DNA of 64,000 nt from Sphingobium scionense (GCF_014197035.1 NZ_JACIEU010000009.1:62001-126000); one strand, 5' to 3'. Counted from the stretch's first letter, positions 53,786 through 62,934 are shown. Numbers and translations: made by a program. The notes: generated by a model from the sequence alone, not told the origin.

Positions 53786-56700
53786 ATGCAACTCTCCGAT
53801 CTCTCGGTCCGCCGGCCGGTCTTCGCGGCGGTGGTCGCGGTGCTGATGTGCATCGTCGGCCTGGTCGGCTATTTCAGCCTGTCGGTGCGTGAATATCCCG
53901 ATACCGATCCGCCGATCGTGTCGGTCGAGACCACCTATACCGGCGCCGCCGCGTCGGTGGTGGAAACCCGCATCACCCAGCAGATCGAGGATGCGGTCGC
54001 GGGCGTGCAGGGCATCCAGACGATCACCTCGACCTCGCAGGACGGCACGTCCAACATCAATATCGAGTTCGATCCCTCGCGCGACATCGACAGCGCCGCC
54101 AATGACGTGCGCGACCGTGTCGGGTCGGTGACGCAGGATCTGCCCGAGGATGCGCTGGCGCCCGAGATCCGCAAGGTCGATTCCGACGCACGGTCGATCC
54201 TGTTCCTCGCCTTCTCGCGCCCCGGCTGGTCGCCGATCCAGATCAGCGACTATCTCGACCGCAACATTGCCGACCGCTTTGCCGCGATCGACGGCGTCGC
54301 CCGCGTTACCATTGGCGGCGAGGCGCGCCCGTCGACCCGGATCTGGTTCAATGCGGAAAAGCTGGCCGCCTTCGGCCTGACCCCGGCCGATGTCGAGGCG
54401 GCGCTGCGCACCCAGAATGTCGAGCTGCCTGCCGGCCGCTTTGAATCGAAGGATCAGAACCAGACGCTGCGCGTCGAGCGGCCCTTCGCCACGCCGGACC
54501 AGTTCGCGCAACTGGTCGTGGGCCGGGGCGAGGATGGCTATCAGGTCAAGCTGGGCGATGTCGCCCGGATCGAGGAAGGGGCGGAAAACCCCTATAGCAG
54601 CTTCCGTTCCAACCAGGGCACGGCGATCGGCATCGGCATCATTCGCCAGTCGGGCGCCAATACGCTGGAAGTGGCGCAGAAGGCCAAGGCGCTGATCAAG
54701 GAGTTGGAGCCGACCCTGCCCAAGGGCATGAAGGTGGCGATCGGCACCGATGAATCCCTGTTCATCGAACGTGCGATCGACAATGTCTATGACACGCTGG
54801 TCGAGGCGGCTCTGCTCGTCATCCTCGTCATCTTCCTGTTCCTGGGATCGGTGCGCGCGACGATCGTGCCGGCCGTTACGGTGCCGATCTGCCTGCTTGC
54901 CACCTGCGCGGTGATGTGGCTGCTGGGCCTGTCGATCAACCTGCTGACGCTGCTCGCCTTCGTGCTGGCGATCGGCCTGGTGGTCGACGATGCGATTGTG
55001 GTGCTGGAAAATGTCTATCACCGCGTCGAACAGGGCGAAGATCCGCTGGTCGCCGCCTATCTCGGCACGCGGCAGGTCGGCTTTGCCATCATCTCGACCA
55101 CCCTGGTCGTCTGCGCCGTGTTCGTGCCCGTGATGTTCCTCGCCGGCCAGACCGGCCTGCTGTTCCGCGAACTTGCCATCGCGATGATCGCGGCGATCGG
55201 CTTCTCGGGCTTCATATCGCTCAGCCTTGCGCCGATGCTCTGCTCCAAGCTGCTCAAGAATGCCGAACGCGGCCGGCTGGCGCGCTGGATCGACGATCGC
55301 TTCCAGCGGATCGAGCATGGCTACGGCCGTTGGCTCGACTGGACGCTGAAGAAGCCGCTGATGCCGCTGCTGGGCGTTGCGATCTTTCTGGGCGTTGCCT
55401 TCTTCCTCTTCACCCGCCTGCCGGCCGAACTGGCCCCGGCCGAGGATACCGGCGTAGTGGAAGCCAATATCAACGCGCCCGAAGGCACCGGATTCGACCG
55501 GATGATGGCCTATATGCAGAAGATCGAGAATGATCTCGCCTTCCTGCGCAAGGATGGCACGCTGCAGAATCTGGTGATCCGCACCCCTGGCGGCTTCGGC
55601 ACCACCGATGATTATAACAACGGCAATGTCATCGCCTTCCTGCGGCCGTGGGAAGACCGCACCATCACCACGGCGGAAGTCGCGACCATCATCAACAAGG
55701 TGATCGCCGACCAGCCCGGCGTGCGCGGCAATGCCGCGCCGAGATCGGGCCTTGGCCGTGGTCGGGGCCTGCCGGTCAATATCGTGCTGGCCGGCTCCAC
55801 CTATGAGGGCCTGGTGGCGGCGCGCGACCGCATCATGCTGGCGGCGGCGAGCTATCCGGGCCTCATCAACCTCGACAGCGATTACAAGGAAACCAAGCCG
55901 CAGATGCGGATCGAGACCGATCTGCAGCGTGCCGGCGACCTGGGCGTGTCGGTGAACGATGTCAGCCAGGCGCTGCAGAGCCTGCTCGGTTCGCGCCGTG
56001 TCACCACCTATGTCGACCGGGGCGAGGAATATCGCGTGCTGGTGCAGGCGGAGCGGGACGGGCGCCAGACGCTGGCCGATCTGGAACGTATCCAGGTGCG
56101 CAGCCGCAGCGGCGTGCTGGTGCCGCTGTCGGCGGTCGTGACCGTGCGTGAAGTGGCTGGGCCGCGTCAGCTCAACCGCTATAACAAGCTGCGCGCCATC
56201 ACCCTGACCGCCGCGCTGGCGCCGGGTACGTCGCTGGGGCAGGGGCTTGCCTTCCTGGAGGATCAGGCGCGCGAGTCGCCCGAGGTGCTGGCGATCGGCT
56301 ATCGTGGCGAGAGCCAGTCGCTGCGCGAGACGGGCGGGTCGATCTGGGTCGTCTTCGGGCTGACCATCCTGATCGTCTTCCTATTGCTCGCCGCGCAGTT
56401 CGAAAGCTTCATTCATCCCGGCATCATCATCGCGACGGTGCCGCTGGCCGTTGCGGGCGGCGCGCTGGGGCTTGCCATCACCGGCGGATCGATCAACCTC
56501 TACAGCCAGATCGGCATCGTCATGCTGGTCGGCCTGGCGGCCAAGAACGGCATTTTGATCGTCGAGTTCGCCAACCAGTTGCGCGATGAAGGGATGGAGG
56601 TTGCCGAGGCGATCCGCGAGGCGGCCAAGCGGCGTCTGCGTCCGATCCTGATGACGTCGATTGCGACCGTCATCGGCGCGGTGCCGCTGGTCCTGCGTGG

Positions 56701-56890
56701 CGGGGCCGGCGCGGCGGCGCGCCATTCGATCGGCGTGGTGATCGTGTTCGGCGTCAGCCTGGCGACGCTCATCACCCTGTTCCTCATTCCCATTTTCTAT
56801 TCGCGCGTTGCCAAGCGCACGGTTTCTCCGCAAACCGTTGGTCGCAAACTGGATTCGGCGCTCAAGGATTCGCCCGAAGCCGCCGAATAG
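53786..56890 (+). CDS. RND-family efflux pump permease (HAE1/MexB-like)
   Basis: Encodes 1034 residues, the usual length. Twelve transmembrane segments are arranged in two repeats, with the proton-relay pair in VLAIGLVVDDAIVVLENVY (Asp-Asp) near residue 400. Periplasmic porter motifs such as REYPDTDPPIVSVETTY and SQDGTSNINIEF are present. The ATG at 53786 follows the adaptor stop by 4 bp. Substrates could be hydrophobic drugs, solvents or bile-salt-like compounds; not predictable. Confidence 0.93.
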   Translation: MQLSDLSVRRPVFAAVVAVLMCIVGLVGYFSLSVREYPDTDPPIVSVETTYTGAAASVVETRITQQIEDAVAGVQGIQTITSTSQDGTSNINIEFDPSRDIDSAANDVRDRVGSVTQDLPEDALAPEIRKVDSDARSILFLAFSRPGWSPIQISDYLDRNIADRFAAIDGVARVTIGGEARPSTRIWFNAEKLAAFGLTPADVEAALRTQNVELPAGRFESKDQNQTLRVERPFATPDQFAQLVVGRGEDGYQVKLGDVARIEEGAENPYSSFRSNQGTAIGIGIIRQSGANTLEVAQKAKALIKELEPTLPKGMKVAIGTDESLFIERAIDNVYDTLVEAALLVILVIFLFLGSVRATIVPAVTVPICLLATCAVMWLLGLSINLLTLLAFVLAIGLVVDDAIVVLENVYHRVEQGEDPLVAAYLGTRQVGFAIISTTLVVCAVFVPVMFLAGQTGLLFRELAIAMIAAIGFSGFISLSLAPMLCSKLLKNAERGRLARWIDDRFQRIEHGYGRWLDWTLKKPLMPLLGVAIFLGVAFFLFTRLPAELAPAEDTGVVEANINAPEGTGFDRMMAYMQKIENDLAFLRKDGTLQNLVIRTPGGFGTTDDYNNGNVIAFLRPWEDRTITTAEVATIINKVIADQPGVRGNAAPRSGLGRGRGLPVNIVLAGSTYEGLVAARDRIMLAAASYPGLINLDSDYKETKPQMRIETDLQRAGDLGVSVNDVSQALQSLLGSRRVTTYVDRGEEYRVLVQAERDGRQTLADLERIQVRSRSGVLVPLSAVVTVREVAGPRQLNRYNKLRAITLTAALAPGTSLGQGLAFLEDQARESPEVLAIGYRGESQSLRETGGSIWVVFGLTILIVFLLLAAQFESFIHPGIIIATVPLAVAGGALGLAITGGSINLYSQIGIVMLVGLAAKNGILIVEFANQLRDEGMEVAEAIREAAKRRLRPILMTSIATVIGAVPLVLRGGAGAAARHSIGVVIVFGVSLATLITLFLIPIFYSRVAKRTVSPQTVGRKLDSALKDSPEAAE

Positions 56891-56908
56891 CTTGGAGCTG
56901 CGTTGCCG

Positions 56909-57457
56909 ATGAACGAGATCGCGTCCCAGGGTCAGTTGCGTCTTGCCTATCTGCGCTGGGCACTGGTGACGGTGCCCGCGATCGTCTTCCTCGGCTTCCT
57001 GTCGGGCAAGTTCGCCAATAGCGGTTTTGGCAATCGCTGGTTCGCCTCGCTCAACCTGCCTGCGCTGATGCCGCCGGGCTGGGCTTTCGGCGTCGCCTGG
57101 ACCATCCTCTACATATTGATGGCACTGGCCTTCGCGATCGTGTTGCATGCCCGCAGCGCGAAAGGGCGAGCAGCGGCGATCGCGCTGTTCCTGGTACAAC
57201 TGGCGCTCAACCTCCTCTGGTCGCCGCTCTTCTTTCGCGCGCATCAGGTCGGGGCGGCGCTGGGCCTGATCCTGGTGCTCGCGATGCTGGTGGCGCTCAC
57301 CACCGCCTTGTTCTGGCGGATCCGTCCCTTTGCCGGTGCGTTGATGTTGCCCTATCTGGTCTGGCTGGTCTTTGCCTCCTACCTCAACTATGAGGTCGGC
57401 CGCCTGAATCCGGATGCGCACAGGCTTGTCGCGCCGGCGCTCCAGACCCAGATATGA
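56909..57457 (+). CDS. tspO: TspO/MBR-family membrane protein
   Basis: Encodes 182 residues with five predicted transmembrane helices. Signatures LPALMPPGWAFGVAWTILYILMALA and LVQLALNLLWSPLFFRAHQVG, with the conserved Trp-rich fourth helix and the ALxxPYLxWLxFAxYLN end, identify TspO. The family binds porphyrins and regulates stress responses. ATG at 56909 has GGAG upstream; a TTG at 56903 is less well spaced. It follows the RND pump. Confidence 0.9.
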   Translation: MNEIASQGQLRLAYLRWALVTVPAIVFLGFLSGKFANSGFGNRWFASLNLPALMPPGWAFGVAWTILYILMALAFAIVLHARSAKGRAAAIALFLVQLALNLLWSPLFFRAHQVGAALGLILVLAMLVALTTALFWRIRPFAGALMLPYLVWLVFASYLNYEVGRLNPDAHRLVAPALQTQI

Positions 57458-57497
57458 TTTCGGCGCATCCACGCGCCTGATACGAGGATAGACGATC

Positions 57498-57809
57498 ATG
57501 CAGAGCGAGAACCGCTTTTTCGACGACCTGGCCAAGCTGGTGAACGGCGCTGCCGGCACGGTCGCGGGCATGACCCGCGAGTTCGAATCCAACGCGCGCG
57601 AACGCGCCAAGGAATGGATCGGCGGCGTCGACTTCGTCAGCCGCGAGGAGTTTGATGCGGTGAAGGCGATGGCGGCCGCCGCGCGCGAGGAAGTCGAGCT
57701 GCTCAAGGCCCGCCTAGACGCGCTGGAAGGCAAGGCGCCCGAGCCGGTCACCAAGGCCGTGCGCGCCGCCAAGACGAAAGCTGTGGATAAGGATGCGGGC
57801 GCCGAGTAA
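57498..57809 (+). CDS. ubiK: UbiK-type accessory factor (BMFP domain)
   Basis: Encodes 103 residues. The N-terminal half is amphipathic (RFFDDLAKLVNGAAGTVAGM) and the second half is a coiled coil (VSREEFDAVKAMAAAAREEVELLKARLDALE) typical of BMFP proteins. UbiK assists ubiquinone biosynthesis at the membrane. A Lys/Ala-rich tail follows. It lies between tspO and a YbjN gene. Confidence 0.82.
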   Translation: MQSENRFFDDLAKLVNGAAGTVAGMTREFESNARERAKEWIGGVDFVSREEFDAVKAMAAAAREEVELLKARLDALEGKAPEPVTKAVRAAKTKAVDKDAGAE

Positions 57810-57851
57810 GCGCCCTGTCCTTTCGCCGCTTGCGGTGATAAAGGCGCGCCG

Positions 57852-58358
57852 ATGATGGATAGCGACGAATTTGAGAATGGCGGCCATGAGGCCGCGCCGA
57901 TCGATATGCTGGCAGCCTTTTACGAGGCCCATGGCTGGAGCTATGAGCAGGTCGGCGAGGACGAGATCGTCGCGAGCACCCAGGGGTCGTGGGCGCAATA
58001 TGAGCTGCGCGGCATCTGGCGCGACGAGGATCAGGTGCTGCAACTGCTGGCGCTGCCCGACATCCGCGTCAATGACGACAAGCGCGCCGTTATCTACGAG
58101 ACGCTGGGCCTGATCAACGAGCAGCTCTGGCTCGGCCATTTCGAGCTATGGTCGTCGAGCGGCATCATCCTGTTCCGCCATGGCGCCTTGCTGGGGCAGG
58201 GCGGCACCTTGACGCTGGATCAGGCGCAGGTGCTGATCGAGACCGCGATCGACGAATGCGAGCGCTTCTATCCGGTGTTCCAGTTCGTCCTGTGGGGCGG
58301 CAAGAGCCCGAGCGAGGCGATCAGCGCGAGCCTGATCGAAACCCGCGGCGAAGCCTGA
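57852..58358 (+). CDS. YbjN domain-containing protein
   Basis: Encodes 168 residues. The pattern IDMLAAFYEAHGWSYEQVGEDEIVAS, WAQYELRGIWRDEDQVLQLLALPDIRV and NEQLWLGHFELWSSSGIILFRHGALL is that of the alphaproteobacterial YbjN family, a type III secretion-chaperone-like fold. Its function is poorly known. proC follows 23 bp downstream and may be co-transcribed. Confidence 0.85.
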   Translation: MMDSDEFENGGHEAAPIDMLAAFYEAHGWSYEQVGEDEIVASTQGSWAQYELRGIWRDEDQVLQLLALPDIRVNDDKRAVIYETLGLINEQLWLGHFELWSSSGIILFRHGALLGQGGTLTLDQAQVLIETAIDECERFYPVFQFVLWGGKSPSEAISASLIETRGEA

Positions 58359-58381
58359 CATATCTGCCTGAAAGCCTGATC

Positions 58382-59212
58382 ATGACCATTGCCCCCCAGG
58401 CCGACTTTATCTTCCCCGATCACCTCTTCCTTGTCGGCTGCGGCAACATGGCCGGGCAGATGCTGACCCGCTGGCTGGCCTGCGGCCTCGATCCCGCCCG
58501 CGTCACCGTGCTGCGGCCCAGTGGCAAGCCGGTGGCCGAGGGTGTGACGGTTGTCACCGCCTATCCCGACGCGCTGCCGGCCGGCACCACCGTGCTGCTA
58601 GGCATGAAGCCCTATCAGATTGCCGATGTCGCGGCGGGACTCGCGCCGCTGCTGACGGCGGAGACGCGGCTGGTGTCGATCCTGGCCGGCACGCCGATCG
58701 CCGACCTGCGCCGGCATTTTCCGGCGCCGCGCGATGTCGTCTGCGCCATGCCCAACCTGCCGGTCGGGCTGGGCGAGGGCGTGGTCGCGCTCTATACCGA
58801 TGCGACCACCGACGCGGCCGCCAAGGCCGACATTGCCGCGCTGATCGCGCCGCTGGGTCTGGCGGAATGGATGGGTGACGAAGCCCTGTTCAATCAGGTG
58901 ACGGCCCTGTCGGGCTGTGGCCCGGCCTTCCTGTTCCGCTTCATCGATGCGCTGTCCCGCGCCGGCGAGGCGCTGGGCATTCCCGCCGATCAGGCCGCGC
59001 GCATGGCGCTGGCGACGGTGCAGGGATCGGCGAACATGGCGGCGCGCGCCAGCGTCAGTCCGGCGACCCTTGCGGATCAGGTCGCCAGCCCCGGCGGCAT
59101 GACGCGCCAGGGCCTCAATGTGTTGGACGCCGACAATCGCCTGCTCGACCTTCTGACCGACACGCTGGTCGCCGCCCGCGACCGGGGTGCGGCGATGGCG
59201 CGGGGCGAATAG
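58382..59212 (+). CDS. proC: Pyrroline-5-carboxylate reductase
   Basis: Encodes 276 residues. A Rossmann nucleotide-binding motif, FLVGCGNMAGQM, lies near the N-terminus; VTALSGCGPAFLFRFIDAL and SPGGMTRQGLNVLD are the ProC substrate- and dimer-site signatures. It catalyses the last step of proline synthesis with NAD(P)H. It follows the YbjN gene after 23 bp. Confidence 0.93.
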   Translation: MTIAPQADFIFPDHLFLVGCGNMAGQMLTRWLACGLDPARVTVLRPSGKPVAEGVTVVTAYPDALPAGTTVLLGMKPYQIADVAAGLAPLLTAETRLVSILAGTPIADLRRHFPAPRDVVCAMPNLPVGLGEGVVALYTDATTDAAAKADIAALIAPLGLAEWMGDEALFNQVTALSGCGPAFLFRFIDALSRAGEALGIPADQAARMALATVQGSANMAARASVSPATLADQVASPGGMTRQGLNVLDADNRLLDLLTDTLVAARDRGAAMARGE

Positions 59213-59275
59213 GGACGGTTCCGGTTCGCGCCATTATCCGTTAAGGGGGGCGCGATCGATATACGGAGTCCGTTC

Positions 59276-59779
59276 ATGCTGTCCCCCGAAACCCCCATCC
59301 TGCTGCTCACCACCGGTGGCACGATCGACAAGGTTTATTTCGACGCCCTGTCCGACTATCAGGTCGGCGAGACGGTGATGGCCAAGCTGTTGCAGGTGGC
59401 GCGGGTCAAGCGGCCCTTCCGCATCGAGGAAATCACGCGCAAGGACAGTCTGGAACTGGACGACACGGATCGCGCGCTGATCGCCGCCCGCGTCGTTGCT
59501 GCGCGCGAAAAGCATATCGTCATCACCCATGGCACCGACACCATGACCGAGACGGCCAAGCTGCTGAAGGACGTGCCCGGCAAGACGATCGTACTGGTCG
59601 GTGCGCTGGCGCCGGCCCGCTTTGGCGAAAGCGATGCGAGCTTCAACCTCGGCATGGCGTTCGCCACCGCGCAGGTTGCCGAGCCGGGCGTCTATATCAC
59701 CATGAGCGGATCGGTGTTCCGCGCCGACAAGGTGGTCAAGGACCGCGCCAAGGGCGCCTTCGTCCCGACCGGCGAGTAA
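59276..59779 (+). CDS. Single-domain asparaginase-like protein
   Basis: Encodes 167 residues and matches only the N-terminal domain of type I/II L-asparaginases. Both catalytic threonine motifs are present: LLTTGGTIDK near residue 11 and THGTDTM near residue 82. The C-terminal domain that completes the active site in full-length enzymes (usually about 330 residues) is absent. The frame ends naturally at TAA, and no continuation was found downstream. Short proteins like this are known in proteobacteria as asparaginase-domain proteins; activity unclear. Confidence 0.85.
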   Translation: MLSPETPILLLTTGGTIDKVYFDALSDYQVGETVMAKLLQVARVKRPFRIEEITRKDSLELDDTDRALIAARVVAAREKHIVITHGTDTMTETAKLLKDVPGKTIVLVGALAPARFGESDASFNLGMAFATAQVAEPGVYITMSGSVFRADKVVKDRAKGAFVPTGE

Positions 59780-59836
59780 GCCGCGCCCTGATTTGACGCT
59801 GATTGACATGGCCGGGGATGCGGGCATCTTCCGGCC

Positions 59837-60508
59837 ATGTTCCTGTTCGACTTTCTGAAGTCGCTGGACAAGCTGCTCTATGAGCTGATGTCCTGGCTGG
59901 TCTTCTATCCCATCACCCTGTGGCGCGCGCTGCGGCATCCGTTGCAACTGATGTGCTATGCTGACCGGGAATTGGGGGATGCGCCGGAGGAGCAATATAC
60001 CGACACGTTGAGCCCGCCGCTGTTTTTACTGATATCGCTGCTGCTGTGCCATGGCCTCGAACTGGGCGTGATCGGTCAGAACGCGCTGATAAAGAGCCGC
60101 GTGGGGCTGGATGCGCTGATCAGCAGCGATAGCAATCTCATCCTCTTTCGTCTGATCGTCTACAGCCTGTTCCCGCTTTTGATGTCGGTCCGGCTGCTGC
60201 GGCGCAAGAAGCAGCGCATCGACCGCGATACGTTGCGTGGCCCCTTCTATGGCCAATGCTATCTGGCGGCGCCGCTGGCGCTGTTCCTGGGGCTGGGCGG
60301 AACCATGCTGCTGGCGCCGCACAAGCCGTTGTTGATGGGGGTTGGCGGCGTGCTTTTAATATCGGCGACCATGGTCTGGTATGGCGGCATGCAGATGATC
60401 TGGTTTGGCAAGCAACTGGGCATCGGGCGGGGGGCGGCCTTCCTGCAGGCTTCTCTGGCGATGATTGAGGCACTGGGAGCTATCATCCTGGTAATCGCCT
60501 TGGTCTGA
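59837..60508 (+). CDS. Multi-pass membrane protein, unknown function
   Basis: Encodes 223 residues. An N-terminal amphipathic helix is followed by about five hydrophobic segments (LFLLISLLLCHGLEL, LILFRLIVYSLFPLLMSV, LAAPLALFLGLGGTML, LMGVGGVLLISATMVWYG, ALGAIILVIALV). It resembles uncharacterised permease-like proteins of sphingomonads; no catalytic motif was seen. It lies between the asparaginase-like gene and a small membrane protein. Confidence 0.7.
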   Translation: MFLFDFLKSLDKLLYELMSWLVFYPITLWRALRHPLQLMCYADRELGDAPEEQYTDTLSPPLFLLISLLLCHGLELGVIGQNALIKSRVGLDALISSDSNLILFRLIVYSLFPLLMSVRLLRRKKQRIDRDTLRGPFYGQCYLAAPLALFLGLGGTMLLAPHKPLLMGVGGVLLISATMVWYGGMQMIWFGKQLGIGRGAAFLQASLAMIEALGAIILVIALV

Positions 60509-60574
60509 ACCGGAAACTTTTGCCCGCTCTTCGGCATTGTTGTCCCCAACGGGGTGACAAAGAGGAGAGACTAT

Positions 60575-60817
60575 ATGGCAGATTATCAGGAGCGCCCGAC
60601 GCCGACGACGACCATCATTGAAAAGCGCAGCGGCGGCGGCACGACCATCGCGATCCTGTTGCTGGTCGTGGTGGTGGCGGTCGCCGCCTTCTTCCTGATC
60701 AGCAGCCAGACCCGCAAGGATGATGCCGTGTCGAGCGCGGCGAGTCAGGTCGGTCAGGCCGCGAGCGATGTCGGCGACGCCGCCAAGGATGCCGCCGATA
60801 CGGTGAAGGGCAATTGA
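60575..60817 (+). CDS. Small single-pass membrane protein
   Basis: Encodes 80 residues; ATG at 60575 is preceded by AGAGGAGAG. A basic N-terminus and one transmembrane helix (about residues 24-42) are followed by an Ala/Asp/Ser-rich helical tail (SSAASQVGQAASDVGDAAKDAAD) with an 11-residue-like periodicity. It may be a stress- or envelope-associated protein. A terminator follows. Confidence 0.7.
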   Translation: MADYQERPTPTTTIIEKRSGGGTTIAILLLVVVVAVAAFFLISSQTRKDDAVSSAASQVGQAASDVGDAAKDAADTVKGN

Positions 60818-60820
60818 TCC

Positions 60821-60856
60821 AAAGGGCCGGCTTCCACAGCGGAGCTGGCCCTTTTC
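60821..60856. terminator. Bidirectional terminator between convergent genes
   Basis: AAGGGCCGGCT (60822-60832) pairs with AGCTGGCCCTT (60843-60853), apart from one G-T pair, and is followed by a T-run on the plus strand and by the reverse complement A-run for the minus strand. It separates the small membrane protein gene from the convergent aminotransferase gene. Confidence 0.75.
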
Positions 60857-62014
60857 TCAGACCATGATCTTGTCGAGCGCGGCGCAGAAGGCCTGCATGT
60901 CGGCCATCGAGCCGACGGTGACGCGCGACATGGTGGGCCAGGGCGCCCAGTTGCGGCCGATGCCGACCCCCGCCGCCAGAAACTGGGCCTGGACCCCAAC
61001 CGCCGGCTTGCCCCAGTCGACCATGAACATGTTGGCATCCGACGGGATGAACTTGACCCCGCGCTTGGTGAGGTGGGCGAAGGTGAAGTCGCGCGCGGCG
61101 ATCATCTCGGCCCGGCGCTGCTCGATCAGCCCCTTCTGCGTCAGCGCCACGGTGCCGCACACGACCGAGGGCAGGGGCAGGTTGGTAGACATGCGCTTGC
61201 CGTCATAGCGCATCATCCTGGCATGCAGGTCCGGCCGCGCGATGGTGGCGCCCAGCCGCATGCCGGCCATGCCGAACAGCTTGGAGAAGGTGCGCAGCAC
61301 GATCACGTCCTTGCCTTGCGCGACCAGCGGCGCGGCCGACTGGCCGTGCGAGAAATGGAGATAGGCCTCGTCCACCAGAACGATCGAACCGGCCGGCTTG
61401 TTGGCGACCAGCCATTCGATGTCGGCGATCGGCGTCAGCGTGCCGGTGGGATTGTTGGGCGAGCAGATATAATAGAGGCCGGCATCGGGATTGGCGGCCA
61501 GCATCGCCTTCACGTCATGGCGATAATCGGGCGTCAGCGGCACCTTCGTCACCTTGGCACCGGCCCATTCGGCCGTGCCCCAGGGCTGTTCATAGCTGAC
61601 ATCGGCGGTCACCAGCCCCTTTTGCGGCGAGCAGAAGGCGACGACGATGCGCGAGAGCGGATCGCTGGAGCCGGGCCAGGGCAACACATAATCGACCGGT
61701 ACGCCCTCGATCGTCGCAAGCGTCTTCTTGAAGTCGGTGACTTCGGTGCCGGGATGGTAGAAATTGGACTGGGAGACGATCTTGGCTGCGGCGGCTTGCG
61801 CGACGGGAAAGGGGCCGGTCCAGCATTCGTTGGAGCCGATCCGCACCTTGGGGAAATTGCCTTCGTCCGGGCCGTCATTGCGCTGCGCCCAGACCGGGGT
61901 GCCGGCGGTGGCGACCGCCACGCCCGCGCCCAATACGCCGAGGATACGGGCGGCATCGCGGCGTGAATAGCCGCGCTGAATCAGATCCAGCTGGGCGTCG
62001 CTCTGGTCCATCAT
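60857..62014 (-). CDS. Tat-targeted HisC-like PLP-dependent aminotransferase
   Basis: Encodes 385 residues. The N-terminus has a twin-arginine motif (SRRDAARILG) and a hydrophobic stretch ending VWAQ near residue 45, so the protein appears to be exported folded. The rest is a fold-type I aminotransferase close to HisC: ICSPNNPTGTLTP, LVDEAYLHFS and the PLP-binding Lys in RTFSKLFGMAGMRLGA. Histidinol-phosphate or a related aromatic amino donor may be the substrate, but a periplasmic location argues against histidine synthesis. It stands alone on the minus strand. Confidence 0.87.
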   Translation of the reverse strand: MMDQSDAQLDLIQRGYSRRDAARILGVLGAGVAVATAGTPVWAQRNDGPDEGNFPKVRIGSNECWTGPFPVAQAAAAKIVSQSNFYHPGTEVTDFKKTLATIEGVPVDYVLPWPGSSDPLSRIVVAFCSPQKGLVTADVSYEQPWGTAEWAGAKVTKVPLTPDYRHDVKAMLAANPDAGLYYICSPNNPTGTLTPIADIEWLVANKPAGSIVLVDEAYLHFSHGQSAAPLVAQGKDVIVLRTFSKLFGMAGMRLGATIARPDLHARMMRYDGKRMSTNLPLPSVVCGTVALTQKGLIEQRRAEMIAARDFTFAHLTKRGVKFIPSDANMFMVDWGKPAVGVQAQFLAAGVGIGRNWAPWPTMSRVTVGSMADMQAFCAALDKIMV

Positions 62015-62102
62015 GGCAAATTCCCCTGTGCGTCCTGAAGAACGGTTCGGGGGAGTCAACGGACGAGGGCGGGATTCCCGCAATGCCCTATGCCGTAACG
62101 AA

Positions 62103-62131
62103 GAAGGGCGCCCCTTGGCAGGGCGCCCTTC
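62103..62131. terminator. Stem-loop upstream of the carD stop
   Basis: GAAGGGCGCCC (62103-62113) pairs with GGGCGCCCTTC (62121-62131). The carD gene ends at 62162 on the minus strand, so this is downstream of carD and about 90 bp ahead of the aminotransferase start. It probably terminates carD transcription. Confidence 0.6.
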
Positions 62132-62161
62132 GTCATTGTTCAGCCTGTGCAGGCGAAGGGA

Positions 62162-62689
62162 TCAGCCTTCGACCTTGGCATATTTCGGCGCGGCCTCATT
62201 GAGGATGCGCAGGATCTTCTGCAGCGCGGTGGGCTCGTCCGTCTCTTCCATCGCGGCGAGTTCGCGGGCGAGGCGGCTGGATGCCGCTTCGAAGATCTGG
62301 CGCTCGGAATAGCTCTGTTCGGGCTGGTCGTCGGCGCGGAACAGGTCGCGGGTCACTTCGGCGATCGACACCAGGTCGCCCGAATTGATCTTCGCTTCAT
62401 ATTCCTGGGCACGGCGCGACCACATGGTGCGCTTGACCTTGGGCTTGCCCTTCAGGGTTTCCATCGACTCCTCCAGCGTCTTGTTGGAGGACAGCTTGCG
62501 CATGCCGACGCCTTCGGCCTTGTTGGTGGGAACGCGCAGCGTCATGCGCTCCTTCTCGAAACGGAGCACATACAGCTCCAGTTCCATGCCCGCGATCTGC
62601 TCCTTTTGGAGTTCGATCACACGGCCCACGCCGTGCTTGGGGTAAACGACATAATCACCAACGTCAAAGGACAGCGCCTTGGCAGCCAT
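62162..62689 (-). CDS. carD: CarD-family transcriptional regulator
   Basis: Encodes 175 residues. An N-terminal RNA-polymerase-interacting Tudor-like domain (FDVGDYVVYPKHGVGRVIELQ, LRFEKERMTLRVP) is followed by a helical, DNA-binding region (MWSRRAQEYEAKINSGDLVSIAEVTRDLF). CarD binds RNA polymerase and stabilises open complexes, e.g. at rRNA promoters. It lies near fdxA as in many alphaproteobacteria. The 245-bp gap to fdxA contains a terminator and an inverted repeat. Confidence 0.93.
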   Translation of the reverse strand: MAAKALSFDVGDYVVYPKHGVGRVIELQKEQIAGMELELYVLRFEKERMTLRVPTNKAEGVGMRKLSSNKTLEESMETLKGKPKVKRTMWSRRAQEYEAKINSGDLVSIAEVTRDLFRADDQPEQSYSERQIFEAASSRLARELAAMEETDEPTALQKILRILNEAAPKYAKVEG

Positions 62690-62801
62690 TTGAAACCTTT
62701 CTATTCAACCGGGGAACGGGCCGTCGCGGGGCAGGTGCAGCAGGGGCACGAGTCGGGGAAAGTCCGCGGCGTCACCGTCAAGACATGATGCGAATACTCC
62801 A

Positions 62802-62825
62802 GGACGAACGCGACCATGTTCGTCC
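62802..62825. repeat. Inverted repeat upstream of carD
   Basis: GGACGAAC (62802-62809) and GTTCGTCC (62818-62825) are perfect arms separated by 8 bases, placed about 115-135 bp upstream of the carD start. It could be an operator or a hairpin in the leader. Confidence 0.4.
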
Positions 62826-62860
62826 GCTGGGCGCTATTTAGCAGATTCGTAACAAAATTG

Positions 62861-62891
62861 CCACCCCCGGACACAAAGTCTGGGGGTGTGG
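62861..62891 (-). terminator. Probable terminator of fdxA
   Basis: CCACCCCCGGAC and its near-complement GTCTGGGGGTGTGG form a stem with a 5-base loop. On the minus strand the structure is followed by a T-rich stretch (CAATTTTG). It lies 44 bp after the fdxA stop. Confidence 0.65.
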
Positions 62892-62934
62892 CGAAAAATG
62901 AGCCGCTGTAGCTTGTCCGGGTCGACCGGAAGGA

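Noticed and set aside
53489..55318. Long minus-strand frame of 609 codons inside the RND pump genes
   Set aside because: It is antisense to two clear pump genes, has His/Arg/Asp-rich shadow composition, and no recognisable domain.
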